From NCBI GenBank assembly GCA_003152415.1, contig PMAD01000278.1, positions 1 to 33,109 on the forward strand: a stretch of 33,109 nucleotides of DNA, written 5' to 3'. The translations under genes and the position numbers were made by a program. How positions within the stretch are numbered: position 1 is the first letter of the stretch; every line of letters starts with the position of its first letter. This DNA comes from Acidobacterium sp. (lineage in GTDB: Bacteria > Acidobacteriota > Terriglobia > Terriglobales > Acidobacteriaceae). Positions 14,732 to 23,364 of the stretch are shown here, one piece after another. The notes below the pieces were generated by a model. It did not search any database. It was not told where the DNA came from and saw only the letters and a list, made by a program, of their open reading frames with translations.

Positions 14732-15622
14732 ATGAAAGTCGTTCTGTTCTGCGGTGGAATGGGTCTGCGCATTCGCGATGCGGAGAATGTTCCGAAGCCG
14801 CTGGTGCAGATTGGATACCGGCCGGTGCTCTGGCATGTTATGAAGTACTACGCCCACTACGGCCATAAGGATTTCATCCTCTGCCTCGGATACGGCGCGG
14901 ACGCGATCAAGCGCTACTTCCTCGACTACAGCGAGTGCGCGTCGAACGACTTCGTGCTGTCCCAGGGCGGCCGCAAGGTCGAGCTCTTCAACAGCGACAT
15001 TCACGACTGGCGCATCACCTTCGCCGACACCGGCATCAACTCCAATATCGGCCAGCGGCTGAAAGCGGTCGAGCGCTACCTCGATGGCGAGGAGGAATTC
15101 CTGGCCAACTACAGCGACGGTCTCACCGATCTCCCGCTTCCCCAGCAGCTCGATCATTTTCACCGCAACAAGAAGATCGCCAGCTTCCTGTGCGTCCTGC
15201 CCAACCTCAGTTATCACGTCGTCTCGACCGAGCCGGGCAGCAGCCTGGTGACCGGCGTCCACGCCATCACCAACGGATCGGTGCGCATCAACGGCGGCTA
15301 CTTTGCCTTCAAAAAAGAAATCTTCAACTACATCGAAGAGGGCGAAGAGCTCGTCATCGAACCATTCCAGCGCCTCATCGATGAGAAGCAGCTGCTCGGC
15401 TACACCTACGATGGCTTCTGGGCCGGCATGGATACCTTCAAAGACCGCCAGTCGCTGGAAAGCCTGTGGGGCAGCGGATCCGCTCCCTGGCATGCATGGA
15501 GAGGCGACAACGGCGCTGATGATCCCAAACCGTCTGCTCCGGTGCCGGTGGCCGAATTTCTCGACCGGCGCAGTGCGGTCGGCAACGGAATCACCGGGTC
15601 GCGCAAGGCCGTACGCAACTGA
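14732..15622 (+). CDS. rfbF: Glucose-1-phosphate cytidylyltransferase
   Basis: This enzyme makes CDP-glucose from glucose 1-phosphate and CTP, the entry step to CDP-linked deoxysugars. The N-terminus shows the nucleotidyltransferase loop GGMGLR (residues 8-13) and KPLVQIGYRPVLWHVMKYYAH. GYFAFKKEIFNYIEEGEEL and the GFWAGMDTFKDRQSLESLW ending are characteristic of the RfbF/DdhA group. AAGGAG at 14719-14724 lies seven bases before ATG 14732. The 296 residues exceed the usual length of about 257 because of a roughly 40-residue C-terminal tail after the catalytic domain. The gene is flanked by an imperfect 16-base direct repeat (14653-14668 and 15603-15618). It forms a pathway module with the SAF-domain oxidoreductase and rfbG downstream. 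Confidence 0.93.
   Translation: MKVVLFCGGMGLRIRDAENVPKPLVQIGYRPVLWHVMKYYAHYGHKDFILCLGYGADAIKRYFLDYSECASNDFVLSQGGRKVELFNSDIHDWRITFADTGINSNIGQRLKAVERYLDGEEEFLANYSDGLTDLPLPQQLDHFHRNKKIASFLCVLPNLSYHVVSTEPGSSLVTGVHAITNGSVRINGGYFAFKKEIFNYIEEGEELVIEPFQRLIDEKQLLGYTYDGFWAGMDTFKDRQSLESLWGSGSAPWHAWRGDNGADDPKPSAPVPVAEFLDRRSAVGNGITGSRKAVRN
15603..15618 (+). repeat. Downstream copy of the repeat, in the rfbF 3' end
   Basis: This copy codes for the terminal residues of RfbF just before its TGA. Together with 14653-14668 it brackets the gene. This would fit a partial duplication of an rfbF-like 3' end or a small rearrangement scar; chance is not excluded. Confidence 0.5.
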
Positions 15623-15671
15623 TCGAACCCAGACCTGACAAGTTTCCCCGACCACAAAAAAGAACACATCA

Positions 15672-15687
15672 TCGGCGACTCCGCCGA
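15672..15687 (+). other. Small GC-rich hairpin just before the SAF-oxidoreductase ribosome binding site
   Basis: TCGGCG (15672-15677) and CGCCGA (15682-15687) pair around ACTC. The stem ends seven bases before GGAG at 15694-15697, so it could modulate translation of the next gene. No regulatory ligand is suggested by its sequence. Confidence 0.3.
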
Positions 15688-15704
15688 ATGACTGGAGAGA
15701 TGCA

Positions 15705-17042
15705 ATGAGTGTCGATACTGCCTTGCAGAAGCTGGAAGCTTCCGGTAACCCGATTCGCGTCGGCATGGTGGGCGCCGGAGCAACGGGCCGAGCCATCGCC
15801 CTGCAGCTGGGAACGCCGGTTCCGGGCATGCGGCTGGTGGCGATTGCCAACCGAACAGCGGAAAACGCGGAGCGCGCCTTCCGCGAGGCTGGTTTCCCCA
15901 ACTGCGCCCTCGTCGATTCGGCGCACGAAGCCGAAGAGCAGATCGCACGCGGCGTGCCCGTTCTTACCACCGACCCGTCCGTCCTGACCGCTTGCCGCGC
16001 GATTGACGTGATCCTCGAAGTTACGGGCGCCGTCGAAGCCGCCGCCGGAGTCGTGCTCGAGGCATTCAAACACGGCAAGCACGTAGTGCTCGTGAATGCC
16101 GAGCTGGATTCCCTCGTCGGCCCCATCCTCAAGGTCAAAGCCGATGAAGCGGGCGTCGTGCTCACGCACACCGATGGCGATGAGCCCGGTGTTGCGATGA
16201 CCCTGCTGCGCTACCTGCGCACGCTTGGGCTGAAAATCGTCGCCGCAGGCAACATCAAGGGTATGGTCGACTACTATCGCAACCCCGAAACCCAGCGCGC
16301 GTTTGCCGAGAAGAACGATCAGGATGTCCGCAAGGTCACGTCCTTCGCCGACTCCACCAAGCTCTCGATGGAAGCCACCGTCCTCGCCAATGCCACCGGC
16401 TTCAAAGTTGGACGCCGCGGTATGTTCGGTCCGCCCTGCAACTACGTTCGTGAAGTCGCGAATCTCCTGCCCGCGAAAGAAATGCTCGAGACCGGCCTCG
16501 TCGACTTCGCTCTCGGTGCGGCTCCGCATACCGGCGCCTTCGTGATCATCCACGAAACTTCGCCGCTCAAGAAGGCCCAGCTCGCCTACTACAAGCTCGG
16601 CGATGGACCCTTCTACGTCTTCTACACGCCCTTCCATCTGCCGCACCTGCAGATCGCCTCCACCATCGGCCGCGCAGTCGTCAATCGCGATGCGACCGTC
16701 ACGCCCCTCGGCGGACCCGTCTGCGAAGTCGTCAGCGTCGCGAAGCGTGACCTGAAAGCGGGCGAGCGTCTCGATGGCATCGGTGGCTTTTGCACCTACG
16801 GACTCATCGACAACGCCGAGTCGGCGCGCGGCATGAAGGCGCTGCCCATCGGCCTCTCTGAAGGATGCGTCCTGAGGCGCAACCTGCCCAAGGACGCTGT
16901 CATCAGCTTCGACGACGTCGATGCCGTTCCGCAGGGTATCGCCGGAACCCTTTGGCAGGAGCAGAACGCTCGCTGGCCGCTGGCGAAGAAGGTTCCCGGG
17001 GAGTCCGCGCTGCCGTCTGAAATTGTCGCGGGAGTTCGATGA
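15705..17042 (+). CDS. Homoserine-dehydrogenase-like oxidoreductase with SAF domain
   Basis: The 445-residue product opens with a Rossmann NAD(P)-binding motif (GAGATG, residues 23-28) and the homoserine-dehydrogenase-like segment ILEVTGAVEAAAGVVLEAFK. HVVLVNAELDSLVGP and THTDGDEPGVAMTLLRYLRT follow. A SAF-like domain occupies about residues 333-420 (TPLGGPVCEVVSVAKRDLKAGE). It is not a threonine-pathway homoserine dehydrogenase: no ACT domain, and the context is sugar metabolism. GGAG at 15694-15697 supports ATG 15705. It lies between rfbF and rfbG and overlaps rfbG by ATGA. A role in oxidising, reducing or rearranging a CDP-linked or derived sugar is therefore likely, but the reaction is unknown. 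This is one of the most informative unknowns in the window. Confidence 0.8.
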   Translation: MSVDTALQKLEASGNPIRVGMVGAGATGRAIALQLGTPVPGMRLVAIANRTAENAERAFREAGFPNCALVDSAHEAEEQIARGVPVLTTDPSVLTACRAIDVILEVTGAVEAAAGVVLEAFKHGKHVVLVNAELDSLVGPILKVKADEAGVVLTHTDGDEPGVAMTLLRYLRTLGLKIVAAGNIKGMVDYYRNPETQRAFAEKNDQDVRKVTSFADSTKLSMEATVLANATGFKVGRRGMFGPPCNYVREVANLLPAKEMLETGLVDFALGAAPHTGAFVIIHETSPLKKAQLAYYKLGDGPFYVFYTPFHLPHLQIASTIGRAVVNRDATVTPLGGPVCEVVSVAKRDLKAGERLDGIGGFCTYGLIDNAESARGMKALPIGLSEGCVLRRNLPKDAVISFDDVDAVPQGIAGTLWQEQNARWPLAKKVPGESALPSEIVAGVR

Positions 17043-18127
17043 ACGTCAATCGCTCCTTCTGGCAAGGCCGGCGCGTTTTTCTCACCGGGCACACAGGCTT
17101 TAAGGGAAGCTGGTTGTCGCTCTGGCTGAACACGCTCGGAGCCGACGTCACCGGCTACGCGCTCGACCCGCCCACTCAGCCGAGTCTCTTCGAGCAGGCG
17201 CGCGTGGCGGGCAAGCTGCGCTCGCTTCGCGGTGACATTCGCGACTTCGCGCAACTCAAGAGCGCAATGGCCGAGTGCCGCCCCGAAGTCGTTCTCCATC
17301 TCGCGGCGCAGTCGGTCGTGAAGACCGGCTACGAAGACCCCATTGGCAACTACGCTTCGAACGTCATGGGCACAGTGCACGTGCTCGATGCGGTTCGCCA
17401 GCTGAAGCTGCGCTGCGCCTTCGTCAACGTCACCAGCGACAAGTGCTACGACAACCGCGAATGGATCTGGGGCTACCGCGAAGATGAGCCGATGTGCGGT
17501 CACGATCCCTACTCCAACTCCAAGGGCTGCGCCGAACTCGTCACCAGCGCTTATCGCGATTCCTTCTTTTCACCGGACACCATCGCCGATCACGGAGTCG
17601 CGCTCGGCAGCGCCCGCGCCGGCAATGCCATCGGCGGTGGCGACTGGACCAGCCATCAGCTCATCCCCGACCTCATGCGCGCCTTTCTCGACGGCCAGCC
17701 CTGTCTCATCCGCAATCCCTCCGCCTACCGGCCCTGGCAGTTCGTTCTCGAACCGCTGCGGGGATACCTGATGCTCGCCGAGCGTCTCGCCGAAAATGGC
17801 CCCCGCTTCGCATCAGGATGGAACTTCGGCCCGGTCGACTCCGATGTCCAGCCAGTTTCGTGGATTTCCGACGAGCTCGTCCGCCTGTGGGGTCCCGGCG
17901 CAGCATGGGCTCTCGACTCCGGCGCTCATCCGCACGAAGCCCACGCCCTCAAACTCGACGCCTCGAAAGCCGCCGCCGGCCTGCATTGGCGCCCGGTGCT
18001 CTCACTCAAACAAGCGCTCGCCTGGATCGCCGATTGGTATAAAGGTTTCAAGGCAGGCGCCGATCTGCAGCAACTCACCCTGAAGCAGATTGAGCAGTAT
18101 GAGGCCCTGGCCCGCGACGCCGGCTGA
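17039..18127 (+). CDS. rfbG: CDP-glucose 4,6-dehydratase
   Basis: This extended short-chain dehydrogenase/reductase converts CDP-glucose to CDP-4-keto-6-deoxyglucose. The NAD-binding loop GHTGFKG is at residues 17-23. TSDKCY is at 132-137, the RfbG version of the dehydratase active-site motif. The catalytic Tyr158 and Lys162 sit in YSNSK. ARAGNAIGGGDWTSHQLIPDL and YRPWQFVLEPLRGYL are typical of the CDP-glucose branch rather than dTDP-glucose dehydratases. At 362 residues it is of normal length. The start overlaps the preceding stop as ATGA. No RfbH-type 3-dehydratase follows, so the intermediate is probably not taken to a 3,6-dideoxyhexose by genes in this window. Confidence 0.93.
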   Translation: MNVNRSFWQGRRVFLTGHTGFKGSWLSLWLNTLGADVTGYALDPPTQPSLFEQARVAGKLRSLRGDIRDFAQLKSAMAECRPEVVLHLAAQSVVKTGYEDPIGNYASNVMGTVHVLDAVRQLKLRCAFVNVTSDKCYDNREWIWGYREDEPMCGHDPYSNSKGCAELVTSAYRDSFFSPDTIADHGVALGSARAGNAIGGGDWTSHQLIPDLMRAFLDGQPCLIRNPSAYRPWQFVLEPLRGYLMLAERLAENGPRFASGWNFGPVDSDVQPVSWISDELVRLWGPGAAWALDSGAHPHEAHALKLDASKAAAGLHWRPVLSLKQALAWIADWYKGFKAGADLQQLTLKQIEQYEALARDAG

Positions 18128-18233
18128 CCCGGCATACCCCAAAAGTGTCGCCCACGAGTGTTACTGAGGAAAGCCCCCCTCTCCCCAACTGAGGGATACC
18201 GAACATCACACCACCCCGGAGAGAATTTTCGTA

Positions 18234-19556
18234 ATGTCTACGCCCAACATCGTTGTACTCGGAAGCGGTATGGCCGGCTTTGGAGCCGCCCACCGGCTGC
18301 ATCAGGAGGGTGTCGCGCCCGTCATGTACGACAAGAATCCGTACTACGGCGGCCACACCATGTCGTTCCGCTACGAGAGCGGCTTCCTCTTTGACGTCGG
18401 CCCACATATCTCCTTCACCAAAGACACCCGCATCCAGGAGCTCTTCGCCGAAAGCGTCGGTGGGCGCTACGAGACGATTCCCATTTCGCTCAATAACTAC
18501 TGGGAAGGCTACTGGCCTCCGCATCCGGTCCAGCTCCACATGCACGGCCTGCCGGAAGAGACCATCATCAAGGTCATCACGGATTTTCTCGAAGAGCGCA
18601 ACGCGCCCGAGCGGCCGATCAAAAACTATGCCGACTGGCTCTATGCCAGCTTCGGCAAGACCTTCGCCGAGTCGTTCCCCATGCGCTACACGCGCAAGTA
18701 CCACACCACCGAAGCCGAGAACATGAGCACCGACTGGCTGGGCCCGCGTATCTACCGCGCCAGCCTCGAAGAAATGCTGCGCGGCGCGCTCTCCGCATCG
18801 GCGCCGCAGGTGCACTACATCACGCATTTCCGCTATCCAAGCGAAGGCGGATTCCGCCTCTATCTCAACAAGTTTGTTCCCATGGGGAACATCAAGCTGA
18901 ACCACGAGCTGGTTTCCGTCGATCCCCGTGCGCGTGAGCTCCGCTTCTCCAACGGTCACGTCACTAACTACGATTCGCTGGTTTCCTCGGTGGCTCTGCC
19001 CGATCTGATTCGCATGATCAAAGGCGCGCCCCAGGACGTGGTCGATGCGGCTGGCCGCCTCACCTGCTCCACCTGTGTGCTGGTCAACATCGGCCTCAAC
19101 CGCGACGACATTTCCAACGCGCACATGACGTATTTCTACGATGCGGACATTTGCTTCAGCCGCCTCGGCTTCCCGTACATGCTCTCCGCGAAGAACGCCC
19201 CTCCGGGCACCGGCAACATTCAGGCGGAAGTCTACTTCTCGGAGAAGTACAAGCCCTTCCGCGGCAACGCCGACGACTGGATCGAACCGGTCATTCGCGA
19301 CCTTCGCAAGGTCGGCATCATTCGCGACGACGACAAGATCCTCGACAAGAAGGCGATGCTGCTCAAGTACGCCAACATCATCTTCGATCTCGAACGCGCC
19401 GAATCACTCAAAACAGTCCACGCCTACCTCGACGACATCGGCATCGCCTATTGCGGGCGCTATGGCGACTGGGGCTACATGTGGACCGACGAAAGCTTTA
19501 TCAGCGGCGAAAAAGCCGCCGAACGAGCTCTCTCCGCCGTCGTCTCGTCGACCTAA
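18234..19556 (+). CDS. FAD-dependent UDP-galactopyranose-mutase-like/amine-oxidase-like protein
   Basis: The 440-residue flavoprotein begins with a dinucleotide-binding motif GSGMAG (residues 10-15), then YDKNPYYGGHTMSF and FDVGPHISFT (GPH from residue 56). These resemble the GGH and GPHxFHT motifs of UDP-galactopyranose mutase. The rest follows the broader NAD(P)-binding amine-oxidase-like family, including a C-terminal FAD-contact segment near GRYGDWGYMWTDESFISGE. UDP-galactopyranose mutases are about 370-390 residues, so this is a relative rather than a clear orthologue. It may catalyse ring contraction or oxidation of a nucleotide sugar; the substrate is unknown. GGAGAG at 18218-18223 precedes ATG 18234 by ten bases. 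It is followed 50 bases later by a PIG-L deacetylase gene, suggesting a paired modification step. Confidence 0.75.
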   Translation: MSTPNIVVLGSGMAGFGAAHRLHQEGVAPVMYDKNPYYGGHTMSFRYESGFLFDVGPHISFTKDTRIQELFAESVGGRYETIPISLNNYWEGYWPPHPVQLHMHGLPEETIIKVITDFLEERNAPERPIKNYADWLYASFGKTFAESFPMRYTRKYHTTEAENMSTDWLGPRIYRASLEEMLRGALSASAPQVHYITHFRYPSEGGFRLYLNKFVPMGNIKLNHELVSVDPRARELRFSNGHVTNYDSLVSSVALPDLIRMIKGAPQDVVDAAGRLTCSTCVLVNIGLNRDDISNAHMTYFYDADICFSRLGFPYMLSAKNAPPGTGNIQAEVYFSEKYKPFRGNADDWIEPVIRDLRKVGIIRDDDKILDKKAMLLKYANIIFDLERAESLKTVHAYLDDIGIAYCGRYGDWGYMWTDESFISGEKAAERALSAVVSST

Positions 19557-19606
19557 ATCGTCGCCCTCGCCGGCTTCCCTTGTCGTACTTTGAAAGACCC
19601 ATCCCT

Positions 19607-20260
19607 ATGATCAAACTGAACCTCGATGTGAAGAAAGGCGGGGCCATCAAGGTCCTGTGCCTCGGTTCGCATTCTGACGATATTGAGATTGGCTGTGGCG
19701 GCACCATCCTTCGCCTCGTCGATCAGTATCCCGACTGTTCTTTCCACTGGGTGGTCTTCAACGCCATGGGCGTGCGCAAAGCGGAAGCGCAGAAAGCTGC
19801 GGAATCGTTTGCCGGCGCCGATCGGCTCGAGCGCGTGGTGCTGAAAGAGTATCCCGACGGCTTCATGCCCTTCGTCGGCTCCGAAGTGAAGGCGACCTTC
19901 GAGGAACTCAAGCAGAAGGTCGAGCCGGATCTCATCTTCACGCATCAGCGCCACGATGCCCACCAGGATCACCGGCTCCTGTCGGAGCTGACCTGGAATA
20001 CTTTCCGCAATCATTTCATCCTCGAGTATGAAATCCCCAAGTACGACGGCGACATGGGGCGGCCCTCCGTCTTCGTCCCGCTCACCAAGGAGATGTCCCA
20101 GGCCAAGGTGCGCAATCTGATGGACGGCTTTGCGTCGCAACGCAGCCGGAATTGGTTCCAGGAATCTACATTTCACTCGCTGATGCGGCTGCGCGGCATG
20201 GAATGCAATGCGCCCAGCGGCTACGCCGAGGCGTTCTATTGCCGCAAGCTGGTGCTCTGA
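19607..20260 (+). CDS. PIG-L family deacetylase
   Basis: The frame is open far upstream inside the flavoprotein gene, but ATG 19607 gives a complete 217-residue domain. The metal site motifs are HSDD (residues 22-25, usually AHPDD) followed by EIGCGGTI, and the HQRHDAHQDH block at 113-122. The family hydrolyses N-acetyl groups from GlcNAc-type substrates using zinc, in the cytoplasm or at the membrane. The first motif has Ser in place of the usual Pro, a minor variation. With a UDP-HexNAc dehydrogenase in the same locus, it may deacetylate a HexNAc sugar nucleotide or lipid-linked unit (inference). No strong ribosome binding site is visible before 19607. Confidence 0.85.
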   Translation: MIKLNLDVKKGGAIKVLCLGSHSDDIEIGCGGTILRLVDQYPDCSFHWVVFNAMGVRKAEAQKAAESFAGADRLERVVLKEYPDGFMPFVGSEVKATFEELKQKVEPDLIFTHQRHDAHQDHRLLSELTWNTFRNHFILEYEIPKYDGDMGRPSVFVPLTKEMSQAKVRNLMDGFASQRSRNWFQESTFHSLMRLRGMECNAPSGYAEAFYCRKLVL

Positions 20261-20323
20261 CGTGACCCGCAGGTATTGTCAGGGAAGGGAGGCGACCATC
20301 CGCCCGATCTGCGTGGGGAGACG

Positions 20324-21802
20324 ATGAAAGATCTGAAGCAACGAACCATGCGTGGCGGGCTCGCCAAAATCGTTTCGCAGATTACGACGCTTCTGCTGCG
20401 AACGGGCACCCTGATGATCATGGCCCGCCTCCTGCTCCCCAAAGACTTTGGCCTCGTGGGCATGGTCACCGCCGTTATCGGCGTCTTCAGCGTCTTTCGC
20501 GATTTCGGCCTCTCCGCCGCCGCCGTGCAGCGTCAATCCATCACCACGGAGCAGTCGTCGACGCTGTTCTGGATCAATTTGGTGGTCGGCTTAGTTCTGG
20601 GCGTCGTCGCCGTCGCCCTCGGCCCCTTCGTCGCCGCCTTCTACCACGAGCCGCGGCTGGTCGGCGTCACCGCTGTCCTCGCCACCGCTTTTGTCTTCAA
20701 TGCTGCCGGAGTACAGCACAGCGCCCTGCTCGAGCGCCAGATGCGCTTCGTCATGCTGTCGATGATCGACATCGTGTCGCTGGCGGTCAGCACTTCCATC
20801 GGCATCACCATGGCGCTGCGTGGCTTCGCCTACTGGTCGCTCGTCGCCACCTCCACCGTCACGCCCCTGGTCTACACCATCGGCGTCTGGGTGGCTTCGC
20901 GCTGGGTACCGGGAAAGCCGCGCAAACACGGGGAAATTTTCCACATGATGCGCTTCGGCGGCACGCTCACGCTGAATGGCCTCATCATGTACTTCGCCAT
21001 GAATCTGGACAAGGTTCTGCTGGGGCGCTTCTGGGGCGTCGACGCGCTCGGCATTTACGGCCGCGCCTACCAGCTGGTCAACATCCCCACCGACAATCTG
21101 AACTCAGCCGCCGGGGGCGTCGTTTTTGCCGCGCTCTCGCGCCTCCAGGACCAGCCGGCTCGCCTGCGAAGCTTCTTCCTTAAGGGTTATTCGCTGGTGC
21201 TGTCGCTCACCGTGCCCATTACCCTGATGTGCGGCCTCTTTGGCGACGACATCATTCACGTTTTCCTCGGGCCCAAATGGAACTCCGCCGTCCCGATTTT
21301 CCGCATTCTCGCACCCACCACTCTCGGCTTTGCGATTCTCGCGCCTCTGGGATGGCTGCTCTCTTCGTGCGGGCTGGTCGGGCGTGGCCTGCGGATGGCG
21401 TTTGTAATGGCGCCGTTGCTCGTCGGTGGCTACGCCATCGGCTTGCCCTGGGGACCGAAAGGCGTTGCCGTAGCGTACTCGACCGTGATGATGCTGACAG
21501 TCATTCCCCTCATTGCCTGGGCTCGCAGCGGAACGCCCGTCCTGCTCCGCGACCTTCTGCTCTCGATCGGCCGGCCCATGCTGGCGGGTGTCGTCGCTGC
21601 GTCTGTCGCCTTTGCGCCCCGCTTCTTCTGGGGCTACCTGTTGTCGCCGTTGCCTCGCCTCGCTCTGTGTGCCGTCATTCTCTCCGCAATCTACCTCTGG
21701 ATTCTCCTCTATGTCCTCCGCCAAAAGCAGCTGTATGTCGAGATCCTGCGCGGCTTCCTGAAACCGCCCTCCGCCGACGAAGCAGTTGTGGTTTCCGCCT
21801 GA
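20324..21802 (+). CDS. Wzx-type polysaccharide flippase (oligosaccharide translocase family)
   Basis: The 492-residue protein has a dozen or more hydrophobic segments and begins with the amphipathic entry typical of the PF13440/WzxC family (LAKIVSQITTLLLRTGTLMIMARLLLPKDFGLVGM). It moves undecaprenyl-diphosphate-linked repeat units across the inner membrane. YFAMNLDKVLLGRFWGVDALGIYGRAYQL is a family hallmark. The frame is open back to TTG 20276, but ATG 20324 starts the alignable protein and follows GGGGAG at 20315-20320; that spacing of three bases is short, so efficiency is uncertain. With the Wzy-type protein at 1205 it defines a Wzx/Wzy assembly route. Confidence 0.88.
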   Translation: MKDLKQRTMRGGLAKIVSQITTLLLRTGTLMIMARLLLPKDFGLVGMVTAVIGVFSVFRDFGLSAAAVQRQSITTEQSSTLFWINLVVGLVLGVVAVALGPFVAAFYHEPRLVGVTAVLATAFVFNAAGVQHSALLERQMRFVMLSMIDIVSLAVSTSIGITMALRGFAYWSLVATSTVTPLVYTIGVWVASRWVPGKPRKHGEIFHMMRFGGTLTLNGLIMYFAMNLDKVLLGRFWGVDALGIYGRAYQLVNIPTDNLNSAAGGVVFAALSRLQDQPARLRSFFLKGYSLVLSLTVPITLMCGLFGDDIIHVFLGPKWNSAVPIFRILAPTTLGFAILAPLGWLLSSCGLVGRGLRMAFVMAPLLVGGYAIGLPWGPKGVAVAYSTVMMLTVIPLIAWARSGTPVLLRDLLLSIGRPMLAGVVAASVAFAPRFFWGYLLSPLPRLALCAVILSAIYLWILLYVLRQKQLYVEILRGFLKPPSADEAVVVSA

Positions 21803-21900
21803 TCGAGTGAATCCGCATGACGAAATCGTGGCATTGGCCGCAACCGAAACGCGGCTCACAATGGTGAGCAGCACCCACGCTGTCCTGATTCTTGGTATCC

Positions 21901-23262
21901 ATGATGAGAGCAACGATGACCGTGACTTCTTTAGACAAAACCGCTGAATTGCTGCAGAAAATCGAATCCCGCCAGGCCCGCATCGGCATTGTCGGCATGG
22001 GCTACGTTGGCCTGCCGCTGGCTTTGCTGTTCAGCGATGCACGCTTTCGCGTAACTGGATTCGACATCGATTCCCGCAAAGTCGAAACCCTCAACGGCGG
22101 CGGCTCCTACATTGTCCGTATTCCCGGCACCGAGATTCAGCTGGCCCGCGAGAGCGGCTTCACCGCCACCGCCGACTACGCCGAGATCGCCGCGATGGAT
22201 GTCATCATCATCTGCGTGCCGACTCCGCTGAACGAGTACCACGAGCCGGACCTGAGCTACGTCACCGGAACCGTCAGCAGCCTCGCCCCGCATGTCCACG
22301 ATGGGCAGCTGATCGTCCTCGAGAGCACCACCTATCCCGGAACCACCGAGGAAGTCGTAGTCCCGCTGCTCGAGAAGGGAAATCCCGCTGGCCTGCGCAT
22401 CGCCCGCGATGCCTCCAGCTCCGGTTTCTACGTCGCGTTTTCTCCCGAGCGCGAAGATCCCGGCAACGACACCGTCGCCCGTCGCGATATCCCCAAAGTG
22501 GTCGGTGGCTGCGGACCCGCCGCTCGCGATCTGGCCTCCGCTGTCTACAAAACCATCTTCAACCGCACTGTGCCAGTCTCGTCACCCGCCACCGCGGAGA
22601 TGACCAAGCTGCTCGAAAACATCTACCGCTGCGTGAACATCGCTTTGGTCAACGAGCTGAAGCAGCTCTGCATGCGCATGGACATCGATCTCTTCGAGGT
22701 GATCGACGCGGCCAAAACCAAGCCCTTTGGCTTCCAGGCGTTTTATCCCGGTCCCGGCCTCGGTGGTCACTGCATCCCCATCGACCCGTTCTACCTGTCG
22801 TGGAAAGCGAAGGAATTCGACTTCAACACCCGCTTCATCGAGCTGGCCGGGCAAATCAATATCGGCATGCCTTACTTCGTGGTCGAGAACATCATCGAAG
22901 CCATGAGCCAGCAGGGCAAAGCGCTGCGCGGCTCACGCATCCTGATCCTGGGCCTCGCCTATAAGCGCGACATCGACGACCTGCGCGAGTCGCCCTCGCT
23001 CACCATCATCGAGCTCCTGCAAAAGCGCGGCGCTCACGTCGAATACAACGATCCCTTCTTCCCCACCGTCGGTCACGGCCGCAAATACGCGCTCAACATG
23101 ACCAGCACCCCCCTGGAGAAGATTCCGGAATTCGACTGCGTCGTCATCGTTACCGATCACTCGCAGTATGACTTTCCCGCCATCGTTGCCAGGGCGAAGC
23201 TGGTTGTCGACACCCGCAACGCCACCCGGAATATTGACGCCCCCAACATCGTAAAGTGCTGA
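21901..23262 (+). CDS. wbpA: UDP-N-acetylglucosamine 6-dehydrogenase (WbpA-like)
   Basis: This nucleotide-sugar dehydrogenase oxidises C6 of a UDP-HexNAc to the uronate with two NAD+. The Rossmann motif GMGYVGLPLA is near residues 34-43. The active-site segment GLGGHCIPIDPFYLSWKA places the catalytic cysteine at residue 291. SPEREDPGN and TRFIELAGQINIGMPYFVVE resemble the WbpA (UDP-GlcNAc) branch more than the UDP-ManNAc WecC branch, though this is a judgement by eye. The start is uncertain: ATGs at 21901, 21904 and 21916 are in frame and none has a clear ribosome binding site. It is a second uronate-forming dehydrogenase besides AlgD, with a different sugar class. It ends the second operon, 50 bases before a strong terminator. 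Confidence 0.9.
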   Translation: MMRATMTVTSLDKTAELLQKIESRQARIGIVGMGYVGLPLALLFSDARFRVTGFDIDSRKVETLNGGGSYIVRIPGTEIQLARESGFTATADYAEIAAMDVIIICVPTPLNEYHEPDLSYVTGTVSSLAPHVHDGQLIVLESTTYPGTTEEVVVPLLEKGNPAGLRIARDASSSGFYVAFSPEREDPGNDTVARRDIPKVVGGCGPAARDLASAVYKTIFNRTVPVSSPATAEMTKLLENIYRCVNIALVNELKQLCMRMDIDLFEVIDAAKTKPFGFQAFYPGPGLGGHCIPIDPFYLSWKAKEFDFNTRFIELAGQINIGMPYFVVENIIEAMSQQGKALRGSRILILGLAYKRDIDDLRESPSLTIIELLQKRGAHVEYNDPFFPTVGHGRKYALNMTSTPLEKIPEFDCVVIVTDHSQYDFPAIVARAKLVVDTRNATRNIDAPNIVKC

Positions 23263-23312
23263 CCCGGCATTCCCTCAACTCCCGCACTTTCCATCGCCCG
23301 CACAGCAAAGAG

Positions 23313-23347
23313 AAGGCCCGCCTGAAACGGCGGGCCTTTGTTTTGCC
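23313..23347 (+). terminator. Strong terminator between convergent genes
   Basis: AAGGCCCGCC (23313-23322) and GGCGGGCCTT (23329-23338) form a perfect 10-bp stem with a TGAAAC loop, followed by TGTTTTG. It ends the plus-strand run. The A-rich left flank gives only a short T-rich tail on the minus strand, so it may also stop the convergent lipoprotein transcript less efficiently. Confidence 0.88.
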
Positions 23348-23364
23348 CTGAGGCACTTCATTCC

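Noticed and set aside
14714-16171. 485-codon minus-strand frame over rfbF and the SAF oxidoreductase
   Set aside because: It is antisense to rfbF and crosses a gene boundary; its serine/alanine-rich text has no domain.
18177-18195. CCCTC/GAGGG hairpin before the flavoprotein gene
   Set aside because: Only five pairs with a nine-base loop and no T tract; expected by chance in this composition.
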